Shown here: positions 35,078 to 45,529 of the stretch, one piece after another
How positions within the stretch are numbered: position 1 is the stretch's first letter
Layout of the letters: every line of letters begins with the position of its first letter
From: Xanthomonas sp. DAR 34887
GTDB taxonomy: Bacteria; Pseudomonadota; Gammaproteobacteria; Xanthomonadales; Xanthomonadaceae
NCBI RefSeq assembly: GCF_041245805.1
Contig: NZ_CP162490.1
Span: 4,875,001-4,939,000 of the forward strand
Reading direction: 5' to 3'
Length of the DNA stretch: 64,000 nt
Translations under genes and position numbers: made by a program
The notes under the pieces: model-generated
The model's input: the letters and a program-made list of their open reading frames with translations, nothing else
What the model was told of the DNA's origin: nothing
Database searches by the model: none

Positions 35078-35976
35078 GCGGCCTCCGCACGGGTGATGGC
35101 GAGGAAGGCGTCGGCCAGGCCGGCGCGCCTGACTTCCAGTTCGTCCAGCCCCGGATCGGCGGCGAGCAAGTGCGCCACCACCGGCTCGGCGGGTTCGGCG
35201 ACGATCTCCAATACGCCGTCGCGGCCGTCCACGCGGCGCACCTGCGGCCAACTCGCCACCTGCGCCACCGCCAGCGCGCTGCGGCAGCGGATCGTGCGTT
35301 GCTCGAAGCGCGCCCGCAGCTGCGCCACGCTGCCCTCGGCGATCAGCGTCCCGCGTTGCAGCACCGCGACCCGGTCGGCCAGCGCCTCGGCCTCTTCCAG
35401 ATAGTGCGTGGTCAGCAGCACCGCACAGCCGTCCGCGACCAGCTCCTGGATCGCCCGCCACAGGCCCTGCCGCGCCTCGATGTCCAGACCGGTGCTGGGT
35501 TCGTCCAGGAACAGCACCCGCGGCCGCCCGCAGATCGCCATCGCGAACTGCACGCGCCGCTGCTGGCCGCCGGACAGGCCGCCGTAGCGGCGCGCCATCA
35601 GCCCATCCAGCCCGGCCAGCGCCACGCAGTCGGCGACGCTGCGCGGGCGCCGATAGTAGCCGCGCGCCTGGTCCAGCAATTCGCCCACGCGCAGCGTGTC
35701 CGGCAGCCCGGCGGACTGCAGCATCACCCCGGCCTGGCGCCGCGCGCCGAGCGCGCGCGGATCCTGCCCGCACAGCTGCGCGCTGCCGGCGTCGGCCACC
35801 TGCAGCCCGAGCAGCAGCGCCACCGCGGTGCTCTTGCCCGCGCCGTTGGCGCCGAGCAGGGCCAGCAGCTGGCTGCGCTGCAGCTGCAGGTCCACGTCGT
35901 CCAGCGCGACCACCGCACCGTAGCGTTTGTGCACGCCGCGCAGCTGCGCCAGCGGAAGAGTGTCGGAAGCGGGCAT
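35074..35976 (-). CDS. ABC transporter ATP-binding protein
   Basis: The 300-residue ATPase has Walker A GANGAGKST (42-50), Q-loop at QSAG (about 87), signature LSGGQ (134-138), Walker B VLFLDEP (154-160) and the H-loop in LLTTHYLEEAE. The C-terminal extension (about 225-300) is typical of DrrA/CcmA-like exporters partnered with ABC-2 permeases. It is the first gene of the four-gene minus-strand set and lies back to back with the HlyD-type adaptor gene at 36217. Confidence 0.93.
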   Translation of the reverse strand: MPASDTLPLAQLRGVHKRYGAVVALDDVDLQLQRSQLLALLGANGAGKSTAVALLLGLQVADAGSAQLCGQDPRALGARRQAGVMLQSAGLPDTLRVGELLDQARGYYRRPRSVADCVALAGLDGLMARRYGGLSGGQQRRVQFAMAICGRPRVLFLDEPSTGLDIEARQGLWRAIQELVADGCAVLLTTHYLEEAEALADRVAVLQRGTLIAEGSVAQLRARFEQRTIRCRSALAVAQVASWPQVRRVDGRDGVLEIVAEPAEPVVAHLLAADPGLDELEVRRAGLADAFLAITRAEAA

Positions 35977-36216
35977 CGGCAGGGACCGGTGGTGGCAGGA
36001 GTGACCATGCTGCGCCGCGCAGCCGGCGCCTCCCAGTGCGGCCCGTCAGCCGCGGCGGGTGACAGCTGTCACTGGCGATGGCCGCGCGATTGCCGCATGC
36101 TGCGCACCACGCCATGGGGAATGGCGCCGCAGCGCAACGCAGAAAGTGACTTCCGGCAACTGGGAAGCACGCGTCTCGCCGCCCACACTGCGCTTACCGA
36201 TTCATCCAGGGACACG

Positions 36217-37461
36217 ATGAGTACCTCCGCCGATCTGCTCAAAGAACTCCGTATCGACCGCAAGGCGCCGCCGAGCGAACCGCCGTCGCGGCGCGGGCTG
36301 TGGATCGCCGTGGTCCTGGCGCTGCTGCTGGCGCTGGGCGTCGGCGGCTGGCTGCTGTTCGGCCGCAGCAAGCCCATCGAGGTGACCACCGCGCCGGTGG
36401 TGGCGATCGCCGCCGGCAGCAGCAGCGCTTCGGTGCTGGACGCCAGCGGCTACGTGGTGGCGCGGCGCATGGCCACGGTCTCGGCGAAGATCACCGGCAA
36501 GGTGCGCGAGGTGCTGATCGAGGAAGGCATGCGCGTGGAGCAGGGCCAGGTGATGGCCACACTGGACCCGATCGACGCCAGCGCGCAGCGGCAGCTGTCG
36601 GCCTCGCAGCTGGACGCGGCGCGCAGCCAGGTGGCCAACATGCAGGCGCAACTGCGCCAGGCCGAAGCCGATGCGCAGCGGTTGCAGACGCTGTCCACGC
36701 AGCAGCTGGTGTCGCGCTCGCAGTACGAGCAGGCGCTGTCGCAGCGCGATGCCTTGCGCGCGCAGCTGCAGAGCGCGCAGCGCAATGTGGTGGTGGCCGG
36801 CAACCAGCTGTCGATCTCCGACCTCAACGTGGACAACACCATCGTGCGCGCGCCGTTCTCCGGCGTGGTCACCGCCAAGGCGGCGCAGCCGGGCGAGATC
36901 GTCTCGCCGCTGTCGGCCGGCGGCGGTTTCACCCGCACCGGCATCGGCACGGTGGTGGACATGGATTCGCTGGAGATCGAGGTGGAAGTGGGCGAGGCCT
37001 TCATCGGCCGGGTCAAGCCGGGCATGCCGGTGGAAGCCACGCTCAACGCCTACCCGGAGTGGAAGATCCCGGCCGAAGTGATCGCGATCATCCCCTCGGC
37101 CGACCGCGGCAAGGCCACGGTGAAGGTCCGCGTGGCGCTGAAGCAGAAGGATCCGCGGATCGTGCCGGAGATGGGCGTGCGCGTGAGCTTCCTGGAAGCC
37201 CCGCAGGCACAGGCGCAGGACAAGCCGCAGGGCGTGCGCGCACCGGGCGCGGCGATCGTCAAGCGCGGCGGGCAGGACGTGGCGTTCGCACTGAAGGAGG
37301 ACAACACGGTCGAGCAGCGCGCGCTGAAGACCGGCATCGCGCTGGGCGACGACCGCCAGGTGCTGTCGGGCCTGGCGGCGGGCGACACCGTGGTGCTGGA
37401 CCCGCCGGAGACGTTGCACGACGGGGTCAAGGTGAAGATGGCGGAGGCGACCGAGCAATAG
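36217..37461 (+). CDS. HlyD/MacA-type periplasmic adaptor
   Basis: The 414-residue membrane-fusion protein has one N-terminal membrane anchor (about 28-48), a lipoyl half-motif (VSAKITGKVREVLIEEGMRVEQGQVMATLD), a coiled-coil hairpin (about 130-195, ARSQVANMQAQLRQAEADAQRLQ), the second lipoyl half (TIVRAPFSGVVTAKAAQPGEIV) and a beta-barrel/MP domain. AGGGA lies 6 bases before the ATG. It probably serves the ATPase and two FtsX-like permeases at 38580-41851, although a repeat-rich 1.1-kb segment separates them. Confidence 0.9.
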   Translation: MSTSADLLKELRIDRKAPPSEPPSRRGLWIAVVLALLLALGVGGWLLFGRSKPIEVTTAPVVAIAAGSSSASVLDASGYVVARRMATVSAKITGKVREVLIEEGMRVEQGQVMATLDPIDASAQRQLSASQLDAARSQVANMQAQLRQAEADAQRLQTLSTQQLVSRSQYEQALSQRDALRAQLQSAQRNVVVAGNQLSISDLNVDNTIVRAPFSGVVTAKAAQPGEIVSPLSAGGGFTRTGIGTVVDMDSLEIEVEVGEAFIGRVKPGMPVEATLNAYPEWKIPAEVIAIIPSADRGKATVKVRVALKQKDPRIVPEMGVRVSFLEAPQAQAQDKPQGVRAPGAAIVKRGGQDVAFALKEDNTVEQRALKTGIALGDDRQVLSGLAAGDTVVLDPPETLHDGVKVKMAEATEQ

Positions 37462-37830
37462 GGTCGGCCGCTGTGAGAGACCGCGCATTGGCGCGAATCA
37501 CCGTATGCCACCCGTATTGCCGCCGCCTTGCTGCATCGCCACGAGCTGCGCAGCTGGATTGGTTGCCATCCCGTTGTTGATGTAGTGGATCTCGTTCCAA
37601 CTGATCGTTGACTGCGTCGCCTGGCTGCACTCGTGCTGGATCGAGCCGGTCATCGGCTGCAAAAGCTCCAACCGCCATCCACTGTTGCTGTTGATATTGA
37701 TATTGATATTGCTTTAGCTGTTCTTCTGCCCTGACTGTTGCTCTGCTCTAGCTGTTGCTTTGCTCTGGCTATCGTTCTGCTCCGGCTGTTGCTTTGCTGC
37801 TGGTGTGCTTTGCTTTTGCTTTTGACTTTC
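37462..37830. other. Simple-sequence spacer
   Basis: No gene. From about 37690 to 37820 the plus strand is built from degenerate TTGATATTGATATTG and CTGTTGCTTTGCTCT repeats, which resemble expanded microsatellites next to the larger inverted element. Confidence 0.5.
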
Positions 37831-38444
37831 CGGGTTCCCTTCCGCAGCGGCGGATGGACCGGGGAAAAACCCGAAGGGCGGCGCACATGGATGTGCGCCG
37901 TCCGCGGCAGGGGCAGGATGCCCCTTCCGCGGATCCCCGGTGCATCCGCGGACCCGGAGCGCGCAGCGCGGAGGGCGCGTAGGCAGGGCGCGCTTGACCA
38001 GCCTTCGGCTGTGGTAAAGCGCTTCTTTTGGTTACTTTTCTTTGCGCGAGCAAAGAAAAGTGACCCGCCCTAGGGCGGAAGCTTTTGCTTTGCTGTTGCC
38101 TTGTTTGCTTGAGCGTCGCCTTTGTAGGAGCGGCTTCAGCCGCGACACATTCCTGACAGAATCAGTCGCGGCTGAAGCCGCTCCTACAATGATTAGACCA
38201 CCGCCATCGCCATCGCCATCGCAAGAGCAAGAGCAAGAGCAAGCAAGAGAGAGCAAAAGCTTTCGCCTTACGGCGAGTTACTTTTCTTTGCTTGTGCAAA
38301 GAAAAGTAATCAAAAGAAAGCACACCCTACTCCGCGCCCTCCGCGCTGCGCGCTCCGGGTCCGCGAATAGGACGGGATTCGCGGAAGGGGCATCCTGCCC
38401 CTGCCGCGAATCCCGTCCTATTCGCCGCTGCGTAAGGGACCCGG
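37831..38444. repeat. Two inverted copies of a long intergenic element
   Basis: Copy A (about 37831-38090) and copy B (about 38252-38444, opposite strand) share blocks in the same order: GGGTCCCTTNCGCAGCGGCG, GGCAGGGGCAGGATGCCCC, GACCCGGAGCGCGCAGCGCG and TTACTTTTCTTTGC with its inverted partner. Between them lie two GTAGGAGCGGCTTC REP elements (38126-38148 and 38166-38188, inverted) and a CATCGC/AAGAGC microsatellite. No protein is encoded. It is probably a non-autonomous repeat or MITE-like unit. Confidence 0.75.
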
Positions 38445-38472
38445 TAAAGCAAAAAAGCAACCGCAACAGCAA

Positions 38473-38514
38473 CGACAAGCGACAAGCGACAAGCGACAAG
38501 CGACAAGCGACACG
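38473..38514 (+). repeat. 7-bp tandem repeat (CGACAAG)
   Basis: Five perfect CGACAAG units followed by one variant (CGACACG) lie 65 bp upstream of the ABC ATPase start. This is short enough to vary by slippage and close enough to alter promoter spacing. Confidence 0.8.
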
Positions 38515-38579
38515 AGCATCCGCGCACCGCCTCACCGCCATCGGCACATCCACTACCGTCCACTGCCAGGAACACCACC

Positions 38580-39272
<693 letters not shown>

Positions 39273-39333
39273 ACCGGCCGCTGCCGCCGCGCGCGTTCCG
39301 CGCCCCGGCATCCCGTCCCTTGGAGAATCGAAC

Positions 39334-40491
39334 ATGAAATATCTTTCGTTGATCTGGGCACAGCTGTTCCGCAGCAAGACCCGCACCCTGCTGACCCTGC
39401 TGTCGGTGGTCGCTGCGTTCCTGCTGTTCGGCATGCTCGACTCGGTGCGCGTGGCGTTCAATTCCGGCGGCAGCGTCGAAGGCGCCAGCCGGCTGATCGT
39501 GTCCTCGCGGCTGTCGATCACCCAGTCGCTGCCGGTCAGCCTGGAGTCGCAGATCGCCTCGGTGCCGGGGGTGAAGAAGGTCACCTACGCGATGTGGTTC
39601 GGCGGCATCTACCAGGATCCGAAGAACTTCTTCCCCAACTTCTCGGTAGCGCCGAACTTCTTCGACGTCTACAGCGAGTACGACGTGCCGCCGGCGCAGC
39701 TCAAGGCGTTCCGCGAGACCCGTACCGCCGCCGCGGTGGGCGCCGCCTTGGCCAAGAAGCATGGCTGGAAGATCGGCGACACCATCCCGCTGCAGGCCAC
39801 CATCTTCCCGCGCGGCGGCAGCAACGACTGGCCGCTGACCCTGACCACCATCTTCAAGGTCAAGGACGCCAAGAACGCGCAGGCCGAGAACCAGTTGATG
39901 ATGAACTGGAAGTACTTCGACGAGTCCAACGACTACATCAAGAACAAGGTCAGCTGGTACACCGTGCAGCTGGGCAACGCCGACCAGGCGTCGCGGGTGG
40001 CGCAGGCGATCGACGCGCTGTCGCTCAATTCCGACCACGAGACCAAGAGCCAGACCGAGGCCGCATTCTCGCAGGCCTTCGCCAAGCAGTTCGCCGACGT
40101 CGGGCTGATCGTCACCGCGATCATGGCCGCGGTGTTCTTCACCCTGCTGCTGCTCACCGGCAACACCATGGCGCAGGCGGTGCGCGAGCGCATCCCGGAA
40201 CTGGCAGTGCTGAAGACGCTCGGTTTCCGCGACGGCACCGTGCTGACCCTGGTGATGGCCGAGTCGGTGCTGCTGATCGTGCTCGGCGGCCTGATCGGCA
40301 TGGGCCTGGCGGCGCTGATCATCCCCGGCGTGGCTGCGGCCAGCGGCGGCATCATGCCGCTGCGCGGCGTGCCGGCGCAGACCTGGGGGATGGCGTTGGG
40401 GCTGATGGTCGCCATCGGCATCGTGGTCGGGCTGCTGCCGGCATTGCGCGCGCAGCGCCTGAAGATCGTGGACGCGCTGGCCGGGCGCTGA
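39334..40491 (+). CDS. FtsX/MacB-like ABC permease, first
   Basis: The 385-residue protein has an N-terminal membrane segment (about 13-36), a large periplasmic MacB_PCD domain (about 40-255) and three C-terminal membrane segments (about 262-285, 310-340 and 348-372). This FtsX-like topology fits MacB and LolC/E. It would form a heteromer with the second permease, exporting a periplasmic substrate through an outer-membrane channel. The start ATG follows GGAGAATCGAAC, giving a good GGAG site. Confidence 0.88.
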   Translation: MKYLSLIWAQLFRSKTRTLLTLLSVVAAFLLFGMLDSVRVAFNSGGSVEGASRLIVSSRLSITQSLPVSLESQIASVPGVKKVTYAMWFGGIYQDPKNFFPNFSVAPNFFDVYSEYDVPPAQLKAFRETRTAAAVGAALAKKHGWKIGDTIPLQATIFPRGGSNDWPLTLTTIFKVKDAKNAQAENQLMMNWKYFDESNDYIKNKVSWYTVQLGNADQASRVAQAIDALSLNSDHETKSQTEAAFSQAFAKQFADVGLIVTAIMAAVFFTLLLLTGNTMAQAVRERIPELAVLKTLGFRDGTVLTLVMAESVLLIVLGGLIGMGLAALIIPGVAAASGGIMPLRGVPAQTWGMALGLMVAIGIVVGLLPALRAQRLKIVDALAGR

Positions 40492-40537
40492 GCCCGCCGC
40501 CGCATCGCTCCCTGTCGCATTCTCGGAAGACGCACTG

Positions 40538-41851
40538 ATGAAACTCAAACTCTGGTTGGGAAACCTGCTCTCGCTGCTGCTGCTCGGCATCGGGCTGGCG
40601 CTGTGGATCGTCTTGCCCTGGTATGGCGTGCTGGCGCTGGCGGCCGGCGTGGCGTTGTGGCTGCTGCTGACCCGCAGCGGCCGCCTGGCGCTGGCGGCCA
40701 CCCGCATCGGCGTGGCCAGCCTCCCGCAACGCTGGGGCGCTTCGTCGGTGATCGTGGTCGGCATCGCCGGCGTGGTCGGCGTGTTGGTGGCGATGCTGGC
40801 GATGGGCGAAGGCTTCCAGGCCACGCTCAACAGCACCGGCGACGACACCACCGCGATCGTGCTGCGCGGCGGCTCCGGCGCCGAGACCAACTCGGTGATC
40901 ACCCGCGACCAGGTGCCGCTGATCGCCAGCCTGGCCGGCGTGGCCAAGGGCGCCGACGGCAAGCCGCTGGTGTCCGCGGAGCTGTCGCAGGTGATCAACC
41001 TGCCGAGCAAGGCCGACGGCACCGACACCAACGTGCAGTTCCGCGGCGTCGGCGACGCCGGCTGGGCGGTGCACGACAAGCTCAAGATCGTCGAAGGCCG
41101 CCGCTTCGGCGCCGGTCTGCGCGAGATCGTGGTCGGCCAGGGCGCCAAGGCGCAGTTCCGCGGGCTGGACGTGGGCAAGACGTTGAGCCTGGGCCGCGAG
41201 CAGTGGACCGTGGTCGGCGTGTTCGCCTCCGGCGATGCGCACGACTCGGAGCTGTGGGCCGACGCGCAGACCCTGGCGTCGACCTACAACCGCAGCGCCT
41301 ACCAGTCGATCAACGTGCGCACCGCCGGCAAGGACGGCTACGCGCAGTTCAAGGCGGCGATGGCGGCCGACCCGCGACTCAAGCTCGACGTGGAGACCAC
41401 CCGCGCCTATTACGCCAAGCAGGGCGGCAACCTCAGCAAGGTGATCAGCATCCTCGGCACCGTGATCGGCGCGATCATGGCGGTCGGCGCGGTGTTCGGC
41501 GCGCTCAACACCATGTACGCGGCGGTGGCCACCCGCGCCCGCGAGATCGCCACGATGCGCGCGATCGGCTTCCGCGGCCTGCCGGTGGTGACCGCGGTGA
41601 TGCTGGAGACGATGCTGCTGGCGCTGCTCGGCGGACTGCTCGGCGGGCTGATCGCCTGGGCCGTGTTCAACGGCTACAGCGTGTCCACGCTGGGCAGCAA
41701 CTTCAGCCAGGTGGTGTTCCAGTTCAAGGTCTCGCCGGCGCTGCTGTGGAGCGGGCTGAAGTGGGCGCTGGGCATCGGCCTGGTCGGCGGGCTGTTCCCG
41801 GCGCTGCGCGCGGCGCGGTTGCCGATCACCACCGCCCTGCGCGCGCTGTAA
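40538..41851 (+). CDS. FtsX/MacB-like ABC permease, second
   Basis: The 437-residue protein starts with two hydrophobic segments (about 8-48), then FtsX topology with a periplasmic domain (about 95-300) and three final membrane segments (about 308-335, 350-385, 395-425; TMYAAVATRAREIATMRAIGFRG is the coupling-helix region). It pairs with the preceding permease, 46 bp upstream. A stem-loop follows the stop at 41872. Confidence 0.88.
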   Translation: MKLKLWLGNLLSLLLLGIGLALWIVLPWYGVLALAAGVALWLLLTRSGRLALAATRIGVASLPQRWGASSVIVVGIAGVVGVLVAMLAMGEGFQATLNSTGDDTTAIVLRGGSGAETNSVITRDQVPLIASLAGVAKGADGKPLVSAELSQVINLPSKADGTDTNVQFRGVGDAGWAVHDKLKIVEGRRFGAGLREIVVGQGAKAQFRGLDVGKTLSLGREQWTVVGVFASGDAHDSELWADAQTLASTYNRSAYQSINVRTAGKDGYAQFKAAMAADPRLKLDVETTRAYYAKQGGNLSKVISILGTVIGAIMAVGAVFGALNTMYAAVATRAREIATMRAIGFRGLPVVTAVMLETMLLALLGGLLGGLIAWAVFNGYSVSTLGSNFSQVVFQFKVSPALLWSGLKWALGIGLVGGLFPALRAARLPITTALRAL

Positions 41852-41871
41852 CCGGCGCAGCGCGATAGCGC

Positions 41872-41898
41872 GCCCGCCAGGCGATGGCTGCCTGGCGG
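41872..41898 (+). terminator. Hairpin after the ABC operon
   Basis: Arms CCCGCCAGGC and GCCTGGCGGG form a 10-bp stem with a 7-base loop 20 bp beyond the stop of the second permease. There is no T-tract, so it may end transcription weakly or protect the mRNA end. The rest of 41852-42252 has no gene. Confidence 0.55.
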
Positions 41899-42252
41899 GC
41901 AGATCGCAGCGCGCGGGCCTCCTGCGCGCATGCGCGGGGCGGCGGGACGCGCAGCAAAGCCTGCCGGTGCACCGCCGTTGCATGTGAGCCATCGCGTGGC
42001 GACGCGCCGTGACCAAGGCAGACGCTAGGTGCCGGTCACGGCCGCTGCTGGCTCGATCGCGGTGCGGCCGGCATCCGAGCGACGCGGCGCCGACACCCCC
42101 CGGCGCAGGCGCGGCCGGTGAAACCGGGCAGACGATCCCCACTCCCAGCCAAACGCCCGGCCCGCGTCATCGTTTCGTCATCCAATTGCGGTAGAGCCGC
42201 GACGGCGAAGGCGCTAGCCTGCGCGGCCATTCATCCACCGCCTACCGCCATC

Positions 42253-43410
42253 ATGTCGTCGCGCCTGCGCCTGTTGCTCGTCCTCTGCGCCAGCCTGTGC
42301 CTGACCAGCCTGGGCCTGGCCGCCCGCTCCTCCACCTCGCTCAGCGACCGCCTGGTCGCGCCGGGCGGCGTGTCGCCGCTGATGGACGAAGAACGCATCC
42401 AGGGCCTGCTGGCGACGCTGCCCAACCGCAGCGGGCACGTGCTCACCCCGGCAGGCATCCCGATCTTCTGGCGTGCGATCGATCCGGGCGACTACCGCAT
42501 GCGCTACCGCTACGAGCACGCCGGCCGCGACGCCAACGGCCACGAGCGCGCCGATTTCGCGATGGACGTGGCCGCGCCGCAGCCCGGCAGCCAGGCCGCG
42601 CCCCGCGGCACCGTGGTGCTGCTGCACGGCTGGATGATGGACGGCGATTCGCTGCTGCCGTGGTCGCTGGACCTGGCCCAGGCCGGCTACCGCAGCATCA
42701 GCATCGACCTGCGCAACCACGGCCGCTCCGGCGGCGGCCCGGCCGGCTACGGCACCCGCGAGTCCGACGACGTGGTCGCGGTGATCCGCGCGCTGCGCGC
42801 CCGCGGCGAGATCCAGGGCCCGCTGTACCTGTTCGGCGTGTCCTACGGCGCCGCCACCGCGCTGTTCACCGCGCAGAAGCTGGGCGGCGACGTCGAAGGC
42901 GTGGTGGCGATGGAATCCTTCGCCAACGCCGGCCGCGGCATCCGCGACATGATCCCGCACATGCTCGCCAGCCGCCCGCGGGGCTGGATGGCCAGCGCCG
43001 CGATGGACCTGGCGCGCTGGCGCTACGGCGGGCAGAACCTGGACGCGGTCATCGCCAACGCCAATCAGCGCCTGGCGCTGAACCTGGACCAGGTCGACGT
43101 GACCGCCGCCGCGCGCACCGCGCCGGCCTGCCTGCTGCTGCTGCACGGCAGCGCCGACGAACACATTCCCGTCGCGCACGGCCGCCTGCTGGCGCTGGAC
43201 GCGCCGCGCGCGCACTACCTGGAGATGCCCGGCGAGAACCACATCAGCCTGCCGATGCGACTGGACCTGCTGGCGCCGACCGTGGAGGACTGGTTCGCCG
43301 AACTGCCGGCGCAGCGCCACGACGGCCACTGCCCGGCGCCGCTGGCGCCGCGCGTGGATGCCGAGCAGCAGCTGACGGCCAATGCTACCGCGAGCGCCAG
43401 CCGCGGTTGA
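42253..43410 (+). CDS. Secreted alpha/beta-hydrolase
   Basis: The 385-residue protein has a signal peptide (about 1-24) and an alpha/beta-hydrolase fold: oxyanion region VVLLHGWMMDG, nucleophile serine in FGVSYGAATALF, an acid in LLLHGSADEHIPV and the final histidine in MPGENHISLP. All triad elements are visible. The start MSSRLRLLL gives a proper signal peptide; the longer frame upstream does not. A thioesterase, lipase or peptidase activity is possible. No neighbours indicate a substrate. Confidence 0.82.
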   Translation: MSSRLRLLLVLCASLCLTSLGLAARSSTSLSDRLVAPGGVSPLMDEERIQGLLATLPNRSGHVLTPAGIPIFWRAIDPGDYRMRYRYEHAGRDANGHERADFAMDVAAPQPGSQAAPRGTVVLLHGWMMDGDSLLPWSLDLAQAGYRSISIDLRNHGRSGGGPAGYGTRESDDVVAVIRALRARGEIQGPLYLFGVSYGAATALFTAQKLGGDVEGVVAMESFANAGRGIRDMIPHMLASRPRGWMASAAMDLARWRYGGQNLDAVIANANQRLALNLDQVDVTAAARTAPACLLLLHGSADEHIPVAHGRLLALDAPRAHYLEMPGENHISLPMRLDLLAPTVEDWFAELPAQRHDGHCPAPLAPRVDAEQQLTANATASASRG

Positions 43411-43514
43411 GCGGGGATTGGGGATTCGGGATTGGGGATTCGCAACAGCTGGCGGCGCTGGCGGCCTGCGCTGTTCTGCCGTTGCTAATCTCTAATCACG
43501 AATCCCGAATCCCG
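43411..43514. repeat. GGGATTCGGGATT-type intergenic repeat
   Basis: GGGGATTGGGGATTCGGGATT at 43412-43440 and its inverted form (AATCACGAATCCCGAATCCC, 43494-43513) enclose about 55 bp between the hydrolase and rarD stops. A sister element lies at 49389-49470. These direct/inverted GGGATTC motifs are frequent between Xanthomonas genes and can form a long hairpin between convergent genes. Confidence 0.7.
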
Positions 43515-44398
43515 GCTCGCCGCCACAGGCTTTCGCCTGCGAACAGCAGCAGCCCGACCCAGATCGCGGCGAAGCCGATCGCCTTGCCGCTGTCGAACGG
43601 CTCGCGGAAGAACCACACGCCCAGCAGCAATTGCAGGCTCGGCGCGATGTATTGCAGCAAGCCGACCAGCGACAGCGCAATGCGCCGCACGCCGTAGGCG
43701 AAGCCGATCAGCGGCACCGCGGTGACCACGCCGCCGAACACCAGCAGCAGATCGTTGCGCCAGCCCCAGCCGCCGGCGAAACCGCCGCCGTGGCCACCCT
43801 CGCTCCACAGCACGAAGCCCAGCGCCGGCAGGAACAGGTACAGGCTCTCCACGCCCAACCCGGCCACCGCATCCACCTGCACCAGCTTGCGCAGCAGGCC
43901 GTACAGCCCGAACGAGGCGGCCAGGCTCAGCGCGATCCACGGCAGCGCCCCGGCATCGACGGTGAGCCACGCCACGCCCAGCGCCGCGCATGCCACCGCC
44001 AGCCACTGCACCGCGCGCAGCCGCTCCTTCAGCACCAGCACCCCGAGCAGCACGTTGACCAGCGGATTGATGAAATAGCCCAGGCTGGCCTCGATCACAT
44101 GGCCGGCGTTGATCGCCCAGATGTACAGGCCCCAGTTGAACGCGATCGCCAGGCTGCTCAGCGCCAGGATGGCCAGCGCGCGCGGCCGCGCGGCGATGCT
44201 GCGCCACCACTGCAGGCGCGCGCTGTACAGCAGCCAGCCCACCACCAGCACTCCGCTCCAGACGATGCGGTGGGCGATGATCTGGGCCGACGGCACCGCC
44301 TTGAGCAGATGCCAGTACACCGGCACCACGCCCCACAGCGCGAAGGTCAGCGCGGTGATCGACAGGCCGCGGCGCGCCTCCTGCTCGGCGACGCTCAT
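43496..44398 (-). CDS. rarD: RarD-type EamA permease
   Basis: The 300-residue inner-membrane protein has ten predicted helices and the RarD signature near the start (ALWGVVPVYWHLLKAVPSAQIIAHRIVWS), plus YIWAINAGHVIEASLGYFINPLVNVLLGVLVLKERL. The RarD subgroup is linked to chloramphenicol sensitivity in Pseudomonas, though its natural substrate is unknown. Its ATG overlaps the stop of the upstream YedA-like gene. Its final codons fall within the inverted repeat element, so the last few residues derive from repeat sequence. Confidence 0.9.
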   Translation of the reverse strand: MSVAEQEARRGLSITALTFALWGVVPVYWHLLKAVPSAQIIAHRIVWSGVLVVGWLLYSARLQWWRSIAARPRALAILALSSLAIAFNWGLYIWAINAGHVIEASLGYFINPLVNVLLGVLVLKERLRAVQWLAVACAALGVAWLTVDAGALPWIALSLAASFGLYGLLRKLVQVDAVAGLGVESLYLFLPALGFVLWSEGGHGGGFAGGWGWRNDLLLVFGGVVTAVPLIGFAYGVRRIALSLVGLLQYIAPSLQLLLGVWFFREPFDSGKAIGFAAIWVGLLLFAGESLWRRAGIRDS

Positions 44399-45297
44399 CG
44401 CCGCGTCCGCGCCACGGTGATGACCACCACGCCGGCCAGGATCACCGCCATCGCGCCCAGGTCGCTGCCGGTGAAGCGCTCGGCGCCGAGCCAGCTGCCC
44501 AGCGCCACCGCGATCACCGGATTGACGTAGGCATAGCTGCCGGCCAGCACCGGGCGCACGTTCTGCAACAGCCACACATAGGCGGTGAACGCCACGATCG
44601 AGCCGAACACGCACAGATAGGCGACCGCCAGCAACGCATGCGGCGTCGGCCAGGCATGCGGGCGTTCGCCGCTCAGCAATCCGGCGGTGACCAGCAGCAC
44701 GCCGCCGCACAGCATCTGCCCGGCCGCGGCCATGAACGGCATCGGCAGATCGCGACCGCGCGACCACACCGAGCCGAACGCCCAGCCGATCGGCGCGATC
44801 AACAGAAACACCAGGCCCTTGGGAGTGGCGCTGAGGCTGCTGCCGGCGTTGAGCCACAGCACGCCGGCGAAGCCGACCACGATGCCCAGCCATTCGCCGC
44901 GGCTGGCGTGCTGCCCGCGCAGCGCGCCGAACAGCGCCATCCACAGCGGCACCGAGGCCACCGCGACCGCGGCCAGGCCCGAGGACACCTGACGCTCGGC
45001 CAGCACCACCATGCCGTTGCCGCACAACAGCAGCAAGGCGCCGAGTACGGTCAACGACCCCCATTGCGCGCGCGTTGGTGCGGCCACGCCGCGCCAGCGC
45101 AGCACCGCGTACAGCAGCGAACCGGCGACCACGAAGCGCAGTCCCGAAACCATGCTCAGCGGCGGCGTGCCGCCTTCCAGCGCGAAGCGGATCGCCAGAT
45201 AGGTCGAGCCCCAGACCACGTAGACCAGCAGCAACGCGAGGACGACGAAACCGCCACGCGCGGGGACGGCGGCGGCGGGAGCAGGCGGGGACGACAT
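44395..45297 (-). CDS. YedA-type EamA permease
   Basis: The 300-residue protein has ten membrane helices in two EamA repeats and the opening VYVVWGSTYLAIRFALEGGTPPLSMVSGLRFVVAG, characteristic of the YedA subgroup of drug/metabolite exporters. It is co-transcribed with rarD through an ATGA overlap. Export of amino acids or metabolites is the usual role of the family; the substrate is unknown. The upstream side is a repeat-filled spacer. Confidence 0.88.
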   Translation of the reverse strand: MSSPPAPAAAVPARGGFVVLALLLVYVVWGSTYLAIRFALEGGTPPLSMVSGLRFVVAGSLLYAVLRWRGVAAPTRAQWGSLTVLGALLLLCGNGMVVLAERQVSSGLAAVAVASVPLWMALFGALRGQHASRGEWLGIVVGFAGVLWLNAGSSLSATPKGLVFLLIAPIGWAFGSVWSRGRDLPMPFMAAAGQMLCGGVLLVTAGLLSGERPHAWPTPHALLAVAYLCVFGSIVAFTAYVWLLQNVRPVLAGSYAYVNPVIAVALGSWLGAERFTGSDLGAMAVILAGVVVITVARTRR

Positions 45298-45529
45298 GCG
45301 CAGAAGGACCGGACGGTGTGGAGAGGGATTCTAGGCCAGCAGTGGCGGGCAGCGACAGCATCGCCGCGCGGCGCGCGTGGCACGCTGTTTTGCACGCGTC
45401 GCACGCGCCCTTGTCCGCGGCGCCTCGACGCGGTGTATTCGATCTCCAATCGTGGCAGCGCACTCGCTTTTTCCTGCAGCAGAGAGCCGGTCCATCGATG
45501 CAGAACACTGCGCAGGCAGGCGCGTCCGC

